Below are positions 35,901-46,974 of a DNA stretch of 64,000 bases, piece by piece (position 1 is the stretch's first letter; each line of letters starts with the position of its first letter). Origin of the DNA: Desmodus rotundus (lineage: Eukaryota > Chordata > Mammalia > Chiroptera > Phyllostomidae); contig NC_071391.1 in the NCBI RefSeq assembly GCF_022682495.2, positions 43,863,998 through 43,927,997 of the forward strand, given 5' to 3'. A program made the position numbers and the translations under genes. Under the pieces are notes generated by a model. The model was not told the origin of the DNA and made no database searches. It worked only from the letters and a program-made list of their open reading frames with translations.

Positions 35901-38900
35901 CAGGTAAACCTGGTTCATACTGTTGGACATTGCATCTACATTCTTGATAATTTCTTTATTTTTATATTTTTACAACCTTTTAATTTTAAATGTTTTTAGT
36001 GAAGACTCAGATTTGTGTCTTTGAACCAAAACATGTCTCTTGCAGACAGCAGTAATTGAAATTGCTTTTTATGTATTCTAACAATCTCTGCCTTTTAATT
36101 GGTGGATTAGCACAATAACATTTAATGCAATTGTCAATGTAGCTCTATTTAATTTAGATTGTGTTACTTGCTTCTATTTGTCACCTGAAATTTTCATGGT
36201 TCTTTCTTATTGACTAGCTTCTTTCTAGTTAAACAGATATTTCTAGTATAGAATTTTAAGATTTACTATTTTCTATTTTTGTGGTGGTTGCTTTTCTAAT
36301 TATAATAAGCATCCTATTGTATCACCATACTCTTCAGTATAATACTAAATTAATTTCAGTAAAATATGGATACTTGCTTCCAATATTGCTTCCTATATTA
36401 CAGCAACAACACAGTGATGCTTTAATATGGGCACATTAATCATTGCAGGCCAATGTCACTTGGGCCTCAGAATTATTTGATGCAACTGAGAAGACATATG
36501 AATTCAAAACAAAAAAGAGAGAGTGAGATTCATGTTTTCTTCATGAACTGAAGATAAAGTCAATATAGAGGGCATAAATAGAATTTGAAGAATGATACAC
36601 ACCAGATCCTGAAGACAATGTTTGAGCTTCAAAATTAAGTTTTGATTAAAGTTACAACTGTTCTACAAATTCTTTTTCCTAGTTCATCTACTTTGAATTG
36701 TTTTTTAAAAGACTTTATTTATTTACTTTTAGAGAAGGGAAGGGAGAGAGAAAGAGAGGGAGAGAAACATCAATGTGTGGTTGCTTCTTGCATGCCCCCT
36801 ACTGGGGACCTGGCCTTCAACCCAGGCATGTGCCCTAGACTGGTTATCGAACCGGCAACCCTTTGTTTCCCAGGCTGGCACTCAATCTACTGAGCCTCGC
36901 CAGCCAAGGCTGCTTTTTACTGGGGTTTTTTTATTTTTTTGTCATATACAGCAACAAAGCCCTAATACAGAGAGCAAAGCAATTTGTGTGTGTGTGCATA
37001 AACCCAGAAGTTTGCCTAGTATTTGCTGTTATAGAAGAATTTAGTCTCAGATAGAGGAGACCAAATATATGGTACATATGTAGTCAAAAAATAAATCTGT
37101 GATGATAAAGAAGTTCTGATGACTAAAAACTATTATGATGTGTGCTAAACTGGCTCAGCTGAGACTGAAATGCAGGTAAATATTATAGTCTTTAAGACAG
37201 TGATTGAGTGCATATTGGTATTATGGACAAAGGGGTATAAGGGAGGAGATGATTTGGTTGGTAAAGAGTAAGTTACCTGAGGCATCCGTAGTTACTGGTT
37301 CTTGTGACTTCTTTACTAGGGAATATACTAAACTGCATTTAGAGAAAAATTGAATAAAAAATAAAACTTTGAAATCAATTGCACATTTTGAATTTAGGGA
37401 GTGGATGTGGCCCAATTCTAGATAGTGTATAAAATGAGCAGAGACTTGAGAAAAGCCTACATTAATGCATTTGTTTGTACCCTCAGCAGAAGTCATGTAA
37501 ACTTCTTGAGGAATACTACAACTAGTCATCTTTGATTCTCCCAATTAAGGCCTAATGCTTGACAAGTAGTAGTATGTTACTTTACATTTATGTTGAATAA
37601 ACAAACCATGAATTATTCAAATCTTCTCACTAGTACCCTATGAATATGGAGAAAATACCAAGGGCCTCATATTTTCCTCCTCAATATATCTTATCTTCAG
37701 GTGCTGGAAGTTTATGCTGTGCTTCCAGAAGCATCAAAGTTCTTCCTATATTATAGGAAACCTGACAACTTCACATGAATCTTCTGTATTAATTGACATG
37801 TGTCTTGTCTTTTCTTTTTGGCTCTCACATTGGGACCATCTTTATTCCCACCATACTGGAGGATGGTAGGGATGAGATGAAGCTTTGTAAGTGGAGAAGG
37901 CTTATTACTTCTTGATTCATGTTTTCTCTTTTTCCCCTAGGATGTGAATGGCATCATGGAAAGGTATGTTTTAGAGACTAGAGGTGGTGAAAAGAGGTTT
38001 AGAGCCCTTAAAGTTAACTGGTGGTTAATTAGAATAAAATATTGCTAAAGGCAGGCAAATTTGTGTGTAGTTTTATCTTAACGTTCTGTTCTCATATCAT
38101 GGTTTATGTGTTTTCTAACTGTTGAGGATGGACCAGATTTTCTATGGTAGGGAATTTAGTGGGGGAAGGTTTCAGTGTTTGGGTCAGAAGCAGTTAGGGA
38201 TAAGATATTGCAGTATCAGACCCATGTGATTTTATAAATTGTATTCCCACAGCGTGTCTGTATTTAACTGAGTACTTTACAGCTGCTTGATCTATTGTGG
38301 GTAGTGTTGTGTCTTCTTTACCTGCCAACCACCCAGAATTGGTGATAACTCTTTTATACCTAAATATCTGCCCGGGGAATAGGAGAGACTTAGTCCTTCT
38401 ATACGGTTCTCTTTATTTTCCAAAACCAATCTTGAGTCACAAAGAATATTTTGACTCTGGTGCAAACAATTGATCCCTCTTGACCATGAACTTCTGAAGT
38501 CAGAATGAAAGGGCTGCATCTTTTTGTCTAAATTTGCACACATACTCTGCTGTATCAAGCTCTTAAAAGAAGTGAAATTCAGACCAATATTAGTCTAATA
38601 ATCATAATGTCTTCATTTCCAATTGTTACAATTCCCAGTTGTTACAATTTTTTTCAGAGAACCTGAAATCTCAGATGTTATTCTGAGGGTTTCCCAACTG
38701 GGAAACAAACCTTAAAGGTCTTGGTCCTCTCCAGACAGATTTTTCACACCTGATACATCTCACACAATCAGGATCCAGGTTCTGCAACTTCATTTTCATG
38801 TAATATCCTTCCACTTCCATAGCGACTTTTTCTGACGTTAACTTGTTTTAAGGAACCAATTTTTTAAAAATTCATTATATATAGCCCTGGATGGTATGGC

Positions 38901-40618
38901 TCAGTGGATGAGTGCTGGCCTGCAGACCAAAAGGTTGCAGATTTGATTCCCAGTCAGGGCACATGCCTGGGTTGCGGACCAGGTTCCCTATGTGGAGCCA
39001 TGTGAGAGGCAACTAATTGATGTATTTTTCGCACATTGATCTTTCTCTCCTCTTTCTCCCTCCTTCCCCCCCTCTCTAAGAAGTAAATAAATAAAATCTT
39101 TTTAAAAATTTCATTATATATAATGTTACATGATTCCAGGAGGTAGAAGGGTATAGGTTAATTATCATTTTGGAAGGACTAAACTGTACTTCTGTGAGGT
39201 CAAGACCTTCCTAAGATTACAGAGTGTAATAAAGTTGGACATGAGCACATTCCTTTGACTCCAAAGTCAGGAATCTCCTCTCTCCTTTCTCAGGGTCTCT
39301 GTGGAAGGGGCCTTAAATGCTTAATGGGGTGAATAGACAGAAATCAGTAGTTTGGGAAAAACAAAAAGTCAGAGGTCTGGGGATATTTTTTTGTCATCTC
39401 TAGGAGTAAGACCTTCACTCTGAAGAAGCCAAAAACTATCTCCAAGGATCAAAGGAGAGCGTTCCAAGTTCCTGACCTGAGTGAGATGCTACAAGTGTTT
39501 AATGGTGAGGAATGCCAGAGCTGGTGGGTGGCTGTGGGGGTCTGGTGATGGTGGGAGTGAAAGAGGGAGGAGGGTTCAGTTTCTAGGTGTGAATAGAGGT
39601 GACAATGGAGGATGGATATCATGTGCTGATGATAGTCATAGCTAATGGGGACTGACCAGCTGTCTTGTTCACCTCTCATTCTGTATATTACCTCTCATAG
39701 ACCTTAGTCTTTACCCTGATCTGGAGAGGAGGTAGATTTTAATGCTGACTCCATTGCTTATATTTAATATTATGGATTTTTATAATTTCAGGGCTAATAG
39801 ATATGAGACGCTATTGGGGTAAGTATCAGTGAAGCCACCCTGTCCTCACCTTCTTTCAGAATTTTACTATTTGTACTAGGCCTCTGGTATTAAGACACAG
39901 ATACATATTATATTTCTGCAGTGTCATTCCTCTTTCCAAGAATAGAACTCAATTAACCCGAGTTCCAACTCATGTTATTCTCAAGATCCCTCTACAATAG
40001 CACAAATGAAGGTACATTATATCTCTCACCCTATCCTGTAATTTTTCCACAGTTTACATGACCCTGGATCCTCTCAGGAAAAAATCAAATGTTGTCATTT
40101 CTTCTAATCGGAGAGAAGTGAGATGTGTGTTAGATTGCAATGCAAAACATACTCATCAGAAAGAAAACTGTGCCACTTCTGCTGTACTTGGCTCACCGGT
40201 TATCACATCAGGGAAACATTACTGGGAAGTAGATGTGTCACAGAAACATGCCTGGGTCTTGGGGGTATGTGGTGAAACATGGCCTGAGTGGGATATACCT
40301 TTTGTTAGAAAAGGTAAAAATTATAAACCTAAATATAGCTACTGGGTTATAGCGTTAAATAGCCAATTTGAATATAAGGCTTTTGAGGAGTCTTTCTTAT
40401 TTCGTCCCCCAAAAGTAACCCTCAAATTGACTGTTCCTCCTAATCGTATTGGGGTTTTCTTAGACTACGATGCTTGCACTGTCTCATTTTTGAATGTCAC
40501 AAACCATGGGTTTCTCATCTATAAATTCTCTTCATGTTCCTTTTCTCAGAAAATGTATCCGTATTTCAATCCTATGAATTGTACTGGCCCCATGACAGTG
40601 TGTTCTCCAAGCTCCTAA
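32532..40618 (+). CDS. TRIM5: TRIM5-like restriction factor, copy 1, complete, 7 coding exons
   Basis: Coding join: 32532-32954, 33533-33628, 34257-34487, 37941-37963, 39404-39504, 39792-39818, 40053-40618. All introns are GT-AG and phases match, giving 1467 nt, 488 residues plus TAA. Exon sizes 96, 231, 23 and 27 are typical of TRIM5/6/22/34. Domains: RING 15-59, B-box 2 97-129, coiled coil about 132-250, linker 2, PRYSPRY about 290-488, ending MTVCSPSS. The start MASGIL and this ending favour TRIM5 over TRIM22. TRIM5 proteins are cytoplasmic E3 ubiquitin ligases that assemble on retroviral capsids through PRYSPRY and signal innate immunity. The start at 32532 has a good context (G at -3, G at +4). 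Nothing disrupts the frame, so it is probably functional. It could be a bat-specific paralogue rather than the strict orthologue. Confidence 0.9.
33533..33628 (+). CDS. TRIM5: TRIM5-like copy 1, exon 3: coiled-coil start
   Basis: A 96-nt exon, residues 142-173, starting [20 protein letters not shown], with acceptor TTACAG and donor AAG|GTATGG. Heptad-like leucine spacing fits the antiparallel coiled-coil dimer of TRIM proteins. Confidence 0.92.
34257..34487 (+). CDS. TRIM5: TRIM5-like copy 1, exon 4: main coiled coil
   Basis: A 231-nt exon, residues 174-250, from [10 protein letters not shown] to [10 protein letters not shown], with acceptor CTGAAG and donor CAG|GTAAGA. It contains the family motif [12 protein letters not shown] near its end and a run of glutamates (LEEEEEY). 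It is fully open. Confidence 0.93.
35013..35105. repeat. (TTCC)n/(CTTT)n polypyrimidine microsatellite
   Basis: Tandem CTTC, TTCC and CCCT units over about 90 bases inside intron 4. It is not seen at the matching place in copy 2. Confidence 0.9.
36700..36909 (-). mobile_element. VES-type SINE in intron 4, copy 1
   Basis: A poly(T)/TTTATTTATTTA start, 'GAGGGAGAGAAACATCAATG', 'CAACCCAGGCATGTGCCCTA' and the tRNA-like head 'TACTGAGCCTCGCCAGCC' on the plus strand give a full-length antisense SINE. Confidence 0.92.
37941..39818 (+). CDS. TRIM5: TRIM5-like copy 1, exons 5-7: linker 2
   Basis: Three small exons: 37941-37963 (23 nt), 39404-39504 (101 nt) and 39792-39818 (27 nt). Spliced together they encode [20 protein letters not shown], then the '[18 protein letters not shown]' segment and [10 protein letters not shown]. 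This is the linker joining the coiled coil to PRYSPRY. Donors are AAG|GTATGT, ATG|GTGAGG and GGG|GTAAGT; acceptors are CCCTAG, TCTAG and TTTCAG. Phases are consistent (2, 1, 1). Confidence 0.88.
38882..39108 (+). mobile_element. VES-type SINE in intron 5, copy 1
   Basis: The head is 'GCCCTGGATGGTATGGCTCA', box B 'GATTTGATTCCCAGTCAGGG', the tail 'AAATAAATAAAATC'. It is flanked by a target duplication of about 17 bp ('AAAAATTCATTATATATA' and 'AAAAATTTCATTATATATA'). Confidence 0.95.
40053..40618 (+). CDS. TRIM5: TRIM5-like copy 1, exon 8: PRYSPRY domain and stop
   Basis: Acceptor TTTTTCCACAG ends at 40052. The exon encodes residues 301-488, ending at TAA 40616-40618. PRYSPRY landmarks are present: '[13 protein letters not shown]', 'AWVLGVC', '[11 protein letters not shown]', '[17 protein letters not shown]', '[12 protein letters not shown]' and the terminal MTVCSPSS. 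Variable loop V1 lies at about 322-345 and V2 at about 368-388. These are the capsid-contact loops under positive selection in other mammals. V1 here holds C325, C329, H333, H335 and C340. Confidence 0.93.
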
Positions 40619-41272
40619 ACCTTTTATGCCTTAACTCACATTTTTGGGTGCACTTACCCACCAAGCTTATTTGCACCCTTCTCACCATCTTTTTCTTGTT
40701 GGTCCCCCCTTTTTTACTATTTGCATATTCTTCGTTCATTAATAGGGTGTACAATGTGCCTCATCTCACATTTTTCCCATTATCTTATTTTCCTTAGTAG
40801 AGAATCTCATTTAACCATTTTGTTTAATCCCAAGAAAAATGACAAATGCCTCATTTAAAAGAGCCAGTAAGGTGACAGCTCTACCATTTTTTACAACCTC
40901 ACTTCCTGTGCCACTGAGAATAAGGAAAGCTTTTCAACAACATTTATATATTTTTGAAGATCTTGTATAGAAATCATACACTACAAAATGAGTCCTTGGG
41001 TGTGTCACTTCAACCACGATGTCTCTTCTTCATTAAGGAGTGAGGGAGACAGTATCATAAATAATATGTATTTAGTGGAAGGTTTGTATTCAGAGTGTCT
41101 GTTTGAGTTCAAATCTATACTCTCCAAATACATACAGTGTAACTTTGAATAATATACTTGAATGCTGATTGTACATTCTTAAAATAATTTTGGTATAAAA
41201 ACTCCACCATATAGTTAGGATGATTGTGAGAAGAAAAATGTCATTAAGTGTAAAACATAAGTGACTCAACTC

Positions 41273-41278
41273 AATAAA
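41273..41278 (+). terminator. Polyadenylation signal candidate (proximal)
   Basis: AATAAA, 655 bases after the TRIM5-like stop codon; either this or the distal site may be used. Confidence 0.45.
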
Positions 41279-41699
41279 CATTTTCTCTACTAATGGCTGA
41301 AAAATATAAGCTGCGCCAGTGTCTCATGAAACAGGTTTGTGCCTTCATGGCACTAGGGTGGTTTTTACTGAAGTATCATGTTTCCGATGCCAGATACCTC
41401 TGTGATGCTGTCCAGATTATTGCTGCTCTGCCTGTGATATATGAGTGTGTGTGTGAGATTGAGAGAGAGAGAGAGATAATTTTATTATAATTCTGCTTTG
41501 CTACATATGGGTCTTAATCAAAAAATCTAAATTTTATAGGATTCAGTTGCCCATTTGTAAAATAGTAATGAAACTTACCTGATGTATAATTATAAGAATT
41601 AAACAAGACTGTTTTCAATATCTTCTGTCATTTTTAGCACATAAGGTGTAATCAAGTATGCTGTCTATTCATTTTTTGTTTGCCTGTCACTGTGACTGA

Positions 41700-41705
41700 A
41701 ATAAA
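41700..41705 (+). terminator. Polyadenylation signal candidate (distal)
   Basis: AATAAA followed within 30 bases by TG- and T-rich sequence, which suits a downstream element. Confidence 0.45.
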
Positions 41706-41769
41706 TGTTTTTAAGATTATGTATTAGTTTACTTTCAATTACCCTTGCTTTGTTTTAAGAAGTAAAATA

Positions 41770-43215
41770 ACTTAGACTTCCAGTCAAGATGCCTGTGTAG
41801 GCAGACATGGCTTGCTTCTTTGCACAACCACATCAAAATCACAACTACAATATATGATAACCATCACTCAAACTGTAAGAAATCAAGTTGAATGGAAGTC
41901 TGACAACTATGAAATTAAAGAGACGACATCCATCTAGACTGGTGGGAGCGGCACAGATGTGGAATGGGCTGGTCCCACATGCATGTGTGGAGGATAAATA
42001 TTTGGGAGGGATATCTCAGGAGTGAGGAGTCCCAGCCCCACACCAAGCCCCTAGCCATGGGTTCCAGTGCCAGGAAGGTAAGTCCCCACAACTTCTGGCT
42101 GCAAAAACCAGTGGGGATTGAGTCCATGGAAGAAACTTCTGGAGTCCCAAGCAGTTCCCCTTAAAGAACCCACACACAGACTCACCTACTCAGACTCACT
42201 CCCTCTGAGTTCCAGCACCAGGGTAGCAGCCTGAAAGGCACCAGTGGCATAAAGAGAGGAACTGAAGTGTCTAGCATCAGGGTGAGCGGAGGCCATTATC
42301 CCTTTTCTAAACCTTCCCCCCAACAGAGCGGGCAAGCTTGTGCCATATCTGAGACTCCATCAACCTGGTTAACATTGACCCACCCTTGAGATCCCCTGAG
42401 ACTCTACTCCATGCAATTTATGGGCCCACCTATGCTGCTTTTCCATAGGAATGGCTGGTCTTGGCTCATGCTTCTCAACTTCCCAAATCCTATCAAACAA
42501 GCAACAGCTGGCTTCAGTGAGGCCCAGGCCCAGCACTAGCAGCAGCCAGTTAAGATTCATAGCTTGGCTTTGCCTGGGAATCTCCACTCCAAGCACAAGT
42601 AACATGCATTTCAGATTGCTTTATAGCTCCTACAGAGTGCCCCAAGCAAAACACAGATGGGGCCTGACCTTGGCCTGCATGACCTGGAAAACACCAGAGC
42701 CAGCGAGCCCACTGGATACCTACAGTCCATGTTGAAGCATAACCACCCTGCCCCCTGCATAGCTGATCCTCCATGGAGGGTGGAGGTTGGTGGTCAGAGG
42801 TCATTACAGCTGACTGGCCTGGGTAAACCTCTCCCATTGATCTGCCAACAGCAACCAAGTCTGAACTACAAGAGGAGGGTGTACTCATGTACTCAGCTCA
42901 CATGAAGGGTGCACATCTAGTACTAAGCTTCAGTGATAGGGGAGGCTATGCCACTGGACTCTACAGGATGCCTACTACGTTAAGCCACTCTACCAAGACA
43001 CAGAGTCAAAGAAGCTCTACCTAATTCATAGAAATAAACACAGGGAGGCTGCCAAAATGAGGAGACAAATAAAAGAACACATCAAATTCTAAAAAAAGAA
43101 CTAAACAAAATGGAGGTAAGCAATTTATCAGATACACAATTCAAAACACTGTTTATAAGGATTCTCAAGGAACTTAGTGAGGACCTCAATAGCCTAAAAA
43201 TGACCCAGTCACAAA
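41770..43215 (+). mobile_element. L1 5' UTR and ORF1 start, 3'-truncated
   Basis: Begins 'GACTTCCAGTCAAGATGCCT', a typical L1 5' end. It runs through about 1.3 kb of 5' UTR into the ORF1 start near 43110 ('MEVSNLSDTQFKTLFIRILK'), where it breaks off at a HAL1. L1 copies normally lose their 5' end, so this one was probably cut by the later insertions. Confidence 0.8.
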
Positions 43216-43576
43216 CTGGAAGCATAGGTGGATACACTTTGCCTCCTCAAACAAGGAAAAGAAGGATGCCAACAAATTTAGAAACAAAAAAACAACCAGA
43301 ACTGACAAAATTGAACTGTATGGAAGTCTGACAACCAAGGAGTTAAAGAAGGAGCATTCATTCAGACTGGTAGGAGGGGTGGAGATGGGCACCTGCGGTG
43401 GAGAGAACTCATGGCAAGGTGCAATGGGGAGGACCAGATGGGCAAGGTGGCAGCTAGCAGACAGGGCAGTCCCACATTCACATGTGGATAAGCCAGGAGG
43501 AACAACTGGGGAGGGAGACAGACTGCACAACCCAGGGTTCCAGCATGGTGAAATGAAGCCTCAAAACCTCTGACTG

Positions 43577-45433
43577 GGGGAACCAAGATGGCGGCGTAGG
43601 TAGACACACTGTGCCTCCTCGCACAACCAGAACTGACAGAGAATCGAACAGCAAGGGGGTCTGACACCAAGGAAATAAAAAATAAACATTCATCCAGACC
43701 AGTAGGGGGGCGGAGACGGGCAGCCGGGGCGGAGAGAACTCTTGTGGCTGTGGCGGGACCGAGACTGGCGGAGTGTGGGACGAACCGCGCAGGCAGTCCG
43801 AGCACTAGCAGACCCTGTGACCCCACATTCGCGCACAGACAAACCGAGACAGCTGGACTCAGAGTGGTGGAGAACGGGGCAGGCAGAGCGGCGGGTAGCA
43901 CCCCGCGGCCCCACATTCACGCATAGATAAACCAGACGAACGGCAGGGAACAAAGCAGACCACGCAACCCAGGGCTCCAGCTCGGGGAAATAAAGCCTCA
44001 AACCTCTGATTGAAAATGCCCGTGGGGGTTGGGGCAGCAGGAGGAGAGATTCCCAGCCTCATGGGAGAGGTCGATGGAGAAACCCACAGGGGCCTAGAGT
44101 GTGCACAAGCCCACCCACTCGGGAACCAGCACCAGAGAGGCCCAGTATGATTGTGGGTATCGGAGTGAAAGATTGAAATCCAGAGGAGAGTGGAGGGGGC
44201 GCCATAGCTCCCTCTCGTCCCCTCCCCCACGTACAGCGTCACAGCGCAGCAACCAGCGTTACCCCGCCCCGGTGAACACCTAAGCCTCCGCCCCTTAAAG
44301 TAACAGACACGCCAAGACAAAAAAAAAAAAAAAATGGCCCAAATGACAGAACACTTCAAAGCTCCAGAAAAAATACAACTAAGCGAGGAAGAGATAGCCA
44401 ACCTATCGGATGCACAGTTCAAAACACTGGTTATCAAGATGCTCACAGAATTGGTTGAATCTGTCCGAAAACCAGATGAAAAAATGAAGCCTATGCCAAG
44501 AGAAATAAAGGAAAATGTACAGGGAACCAATAGTGATGCGAAGGAAACTGGGACTCAAATCAACAGTGTGGACCAGAAGGAAGAAAGAAACATCCAACCA
44601 GAAAAGAATGAAGAAACAAGAACTCGGAAAAATGAGGAGAGGCTTAGGAACCTCCAGGACACCTTGAAACGTTCCAACATCCGAATTATAGGGGTGCCAG
44701 AAGGAGAAGCAGAAGAACAAAAAATTGAAAACTTATTTGAACAAATAATGAAGGAGAACTTCCCTAATCTGGCAAAGGAAATAGACTTCCGGGAAGTCCA
44801 GGAAGCTCAGAGAGTCCCAAAGAAGCTGGACCCAAGGAGGAACACACCAAGGCACATCATAATTACATTCCCCAATATAAAACACAAGGACCTACATCCA
44901 AGATTACTGTATCCAGCAAAGCTATCATTTAGAATGGAAGGGAAGATAAAGTGCTTCTCAGATAAGGTCAAGTTAAAGGAGTTCATCATCACCAAGCCCT
45001 TATTATAGGAAATGTTAAAGGGAGTTACCTAAGAAAAAGAAGATCAAAAATAGGAACAGTAACAATGACAGCAAACTCAGTTATTAACGACCACACCTAA
45101 AACAAAAACAAGAGCAAACTAGGCAAACAACTAGAACAGGAACAGAACCATAGAGATGGAGATCACATGGAGGGTTGTCAATAGGGGAGTGGGAGGAGGA
45201 GAGTGGGGGAAAGGTACAGAGAATAAGTAGCATAGATGATAGGTGGAAAATGGACAGGGGGAGGGTAAAAATAGTGTAGGAAATGTAGAAGACAAAGAAC
45301 TTATAAGTATGACCCATGGACATGAACTATGGGGGTGGAATGTGGGAGGGAGGGGGTGGGCAGGATGGAGTGGAGTGGGGGTGGAAATGGGACAACTGTA
45401 GTAGCATAATCAATAAATATATTAAAAAAAAAA
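43577..45433 (+). mobile_element. Younger, near full-length HAL1 nested in the older one
   Basis: Starts 'GGGGGAACCAAGATGGCGGC', has a GC-rich 5' UTR of about 750 bases, ORF1 at 44334-45008 and a 3' UTR, and ends 'AATCAATAAATATATTAAAA'. It is flanked by similar short sequence, 'ACCTCTGAC' before and 'ACCTCTTAC' after, a probable target duplication. No ORF2 lies between ORF1 and the 3' UTR. Confidence 0.88.
44334..45008 (+). CDS. HAL1 ORF1p-like open frame, 224 codons, internally deleted
   Basis: L1 ORF1p is an RNA-binding trimeric chaperone with a coiled coil, RRM and C-terminal domain. Here an N-terminal part with coiled-coil character (about 1-110) leads to the RRM, with 'SNIRIIGVPEGEAEEQKIEN' and 'FREVQEAQRVPKKLDP'. 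It then jumps after 'HIIITFPNIKHKD' to the end of the C-terminal domain ('HPRLLYPAKLSFRMEGKIKC', 'KLKEFIITKPLL'). The older HAL1 nearby keeps the segment missing here. The frame is open over its length but the protein lacks most of the C-terminal domain, so RNA binding is doubtful. It belongs to a mobile element, not to a host gene. Confidence 0.7.
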   Translation: MAQMTEHFKAPEKIQLSEEEIANLSDAQFKTLVIKMLTELVESVRKPDEKMKPMPREIKENVQGTNSDAKETGTQINSVDQKEERNIQPEKNEETRTRKNEERLRNLQDTLKRSNIRIIGVPEGEAEEQKIENLFEQIMKENFPNLAKEIDFREVQEAQRVPKKLDPRRNTPRHIIITFPNIKHKDLHPRLLYPAKLSFRMEGKIKCFSDKVKLKEFIITKPLL

Positions 45434-46974
45434 CCACCTCTTACTGGAAAAACCTGTGGGGGTTGAGGCAGCAAGAGAAACTCAGCCTCACAGGAGAGTT
45501 CATTGGAGAGATCCACAGTCCTAGAATGTACACAAACCCATCCACCTGGGATTCAGCACCAGAAGGGCCCAATTTGCTTGTGGGAAGTGGAGGAAGTGAC
45601 TGAAAGCTGGCAGAGAGTAAGTGGTATTGTTCCCTCTCAGAACCCTCCCCATGTACAGGGCCACAATGCAGAGACTTGGGTTGCCCTGCCCTAGCAAATA
45701 CCTAAGGCTCCACCCCTAACTAGGTAAAAGGAGTGCTGACACACACAAAAATATGGCCCAAATGAAAGAACAGATCAAAGATCCAGAAAAAATACAACTA
45801 AGTGATGAAATCTGCAACCTATTAGATGCAGATTTCAAAACATTGGTAACCAGGTGCTCACAGAAATGGTTGAGTATGATTGCAAAACAGAGGAAAAAGT
45901 GAATACTATGCAAAGTGAAACAAAGGAAAATGTACAGGGAACCAACAGTGAAGGGAAGGAAACCAGACTCAAGCCAACAATTTGGAATGGAAGGAAGAAA
46001 TGAACATTCAACCAGAAAAAAATGAGGAAACAAGAATTCAAAAAAATGAGGAGATGTTTAGGAACCTCTGGGACAACTTTAAATGTTTCAACATCTGAAT
46101 CATAGGGGTGCCAGAAGGAGAAGAGGAAGAGCAACCAATTGAAAACTTATTTGAACAAATAATGAAGGAGAATGTCCATAATCTGGCAAAGGAAATAGAC
46201 TTCTAGGAAGTTCAGGAAGCTCAGAGAGTCCCAAAGAATTTGGATCCAAGGAAGCACACACAAAGGCACATCAGCATTACATTACACAAAGTTAAAGATA
46301 AGGAAAGAATCTTAAAAGCAGCAAGAGAAAAGGAGACAGTTACCTACAAAGGAGTTCCCATAAGATTGTCAGCTGATTTCTCAAAAGAACCTTACAGGCA
46401 AGAAGGGGCTTGAAAGAAGTATTCCAAGTCATGAAAGGCAAGGACCTACATCCAAGAGTACTCTATCCAGCAAAGCTATCATTTAGAATGGAAGGGCTTC
46501 CCAGATAAGGTCAAGTTAAAGGAGTTCATCATCACCAAGCCCTTATTATATGGAATGTTAAAGGGACTTATCTAAGAAAAAGAATATGACCAAAAATGTA
46601 AACAGTAAAATGACAACAAACTCACAACTATCAACAACCGAATCTAAACAAAAACAAAAACAACTAGAACAGGAATAGATTCACAGAAATAGAGATCACA
46701 TGGAGGGTTATCAGCAGGGAGGGGGAGGGAGGAGAATTGGGGAAAAGGTACAGGGAATAAGTAGCATAAATGGTAGGTAGAAAAATAGGCAGGAGCAGGT
46801 TAAGAATAGTATAGGAAATGGAGAAGTCAAAGAACTTATGTGTATGACCCATGGACATGAACTAAGGTGGGGGAATTATGATGGGAGGGGAGTACAGGGT
46901 GGAGGAGAATAAAGGGGAGAAAAAATAGGGCAACTGTAATAGCATAGTCAATAAAATATATTAAAATTTAAAAA

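Larger units (their letters stand above)
34488..37940 (+). other. TRIM5: Intron 4 of TRIM5-like copy 1
   Basis: Includes a TTCC/CT polypyrimidine repeat at 35013-35105. A GT-rich region and a stretch at about 35320-35990 are repeated upstream of copy 2 (46975-47625) and in copy 2 intron 4 (61830-62560). A minus-strand SINE lies at 36700-36909. The rest is unassigned AT-rich DNA. Confidence 0.7.
40619..41765 (+). other. TRIM5: 3' UTR and downstream flank of TRIM5-like copy 1
   Basis: Non-repetitive sequence following the stop. Two canonical AATAAA hexamers are present, at 41273-41278 and 41700-41705. The second is followed by a T-rich stretch. A short GT/GA microsatellite lies at 41447-41477. 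L1 DNA starts near 41770. Confidence 0.6.

Noticed and set aside
34488..40052. Possible TRIM5-cyclophilin A fusion
   Set aside because: I looked for a cyclophilin A retrocopy in introns 4-7 and downstream of copy 1 and saw none; the normal PRYSPRY exon is intact.
43362..44530. Long minus-strand frames (184 and 223 codons)
   Set aside because: They are antisense shadows of the GC-rich HAL1 5' UTR and ORF1; the serine/phenylalanine-rich composition is typical of antisense L1.
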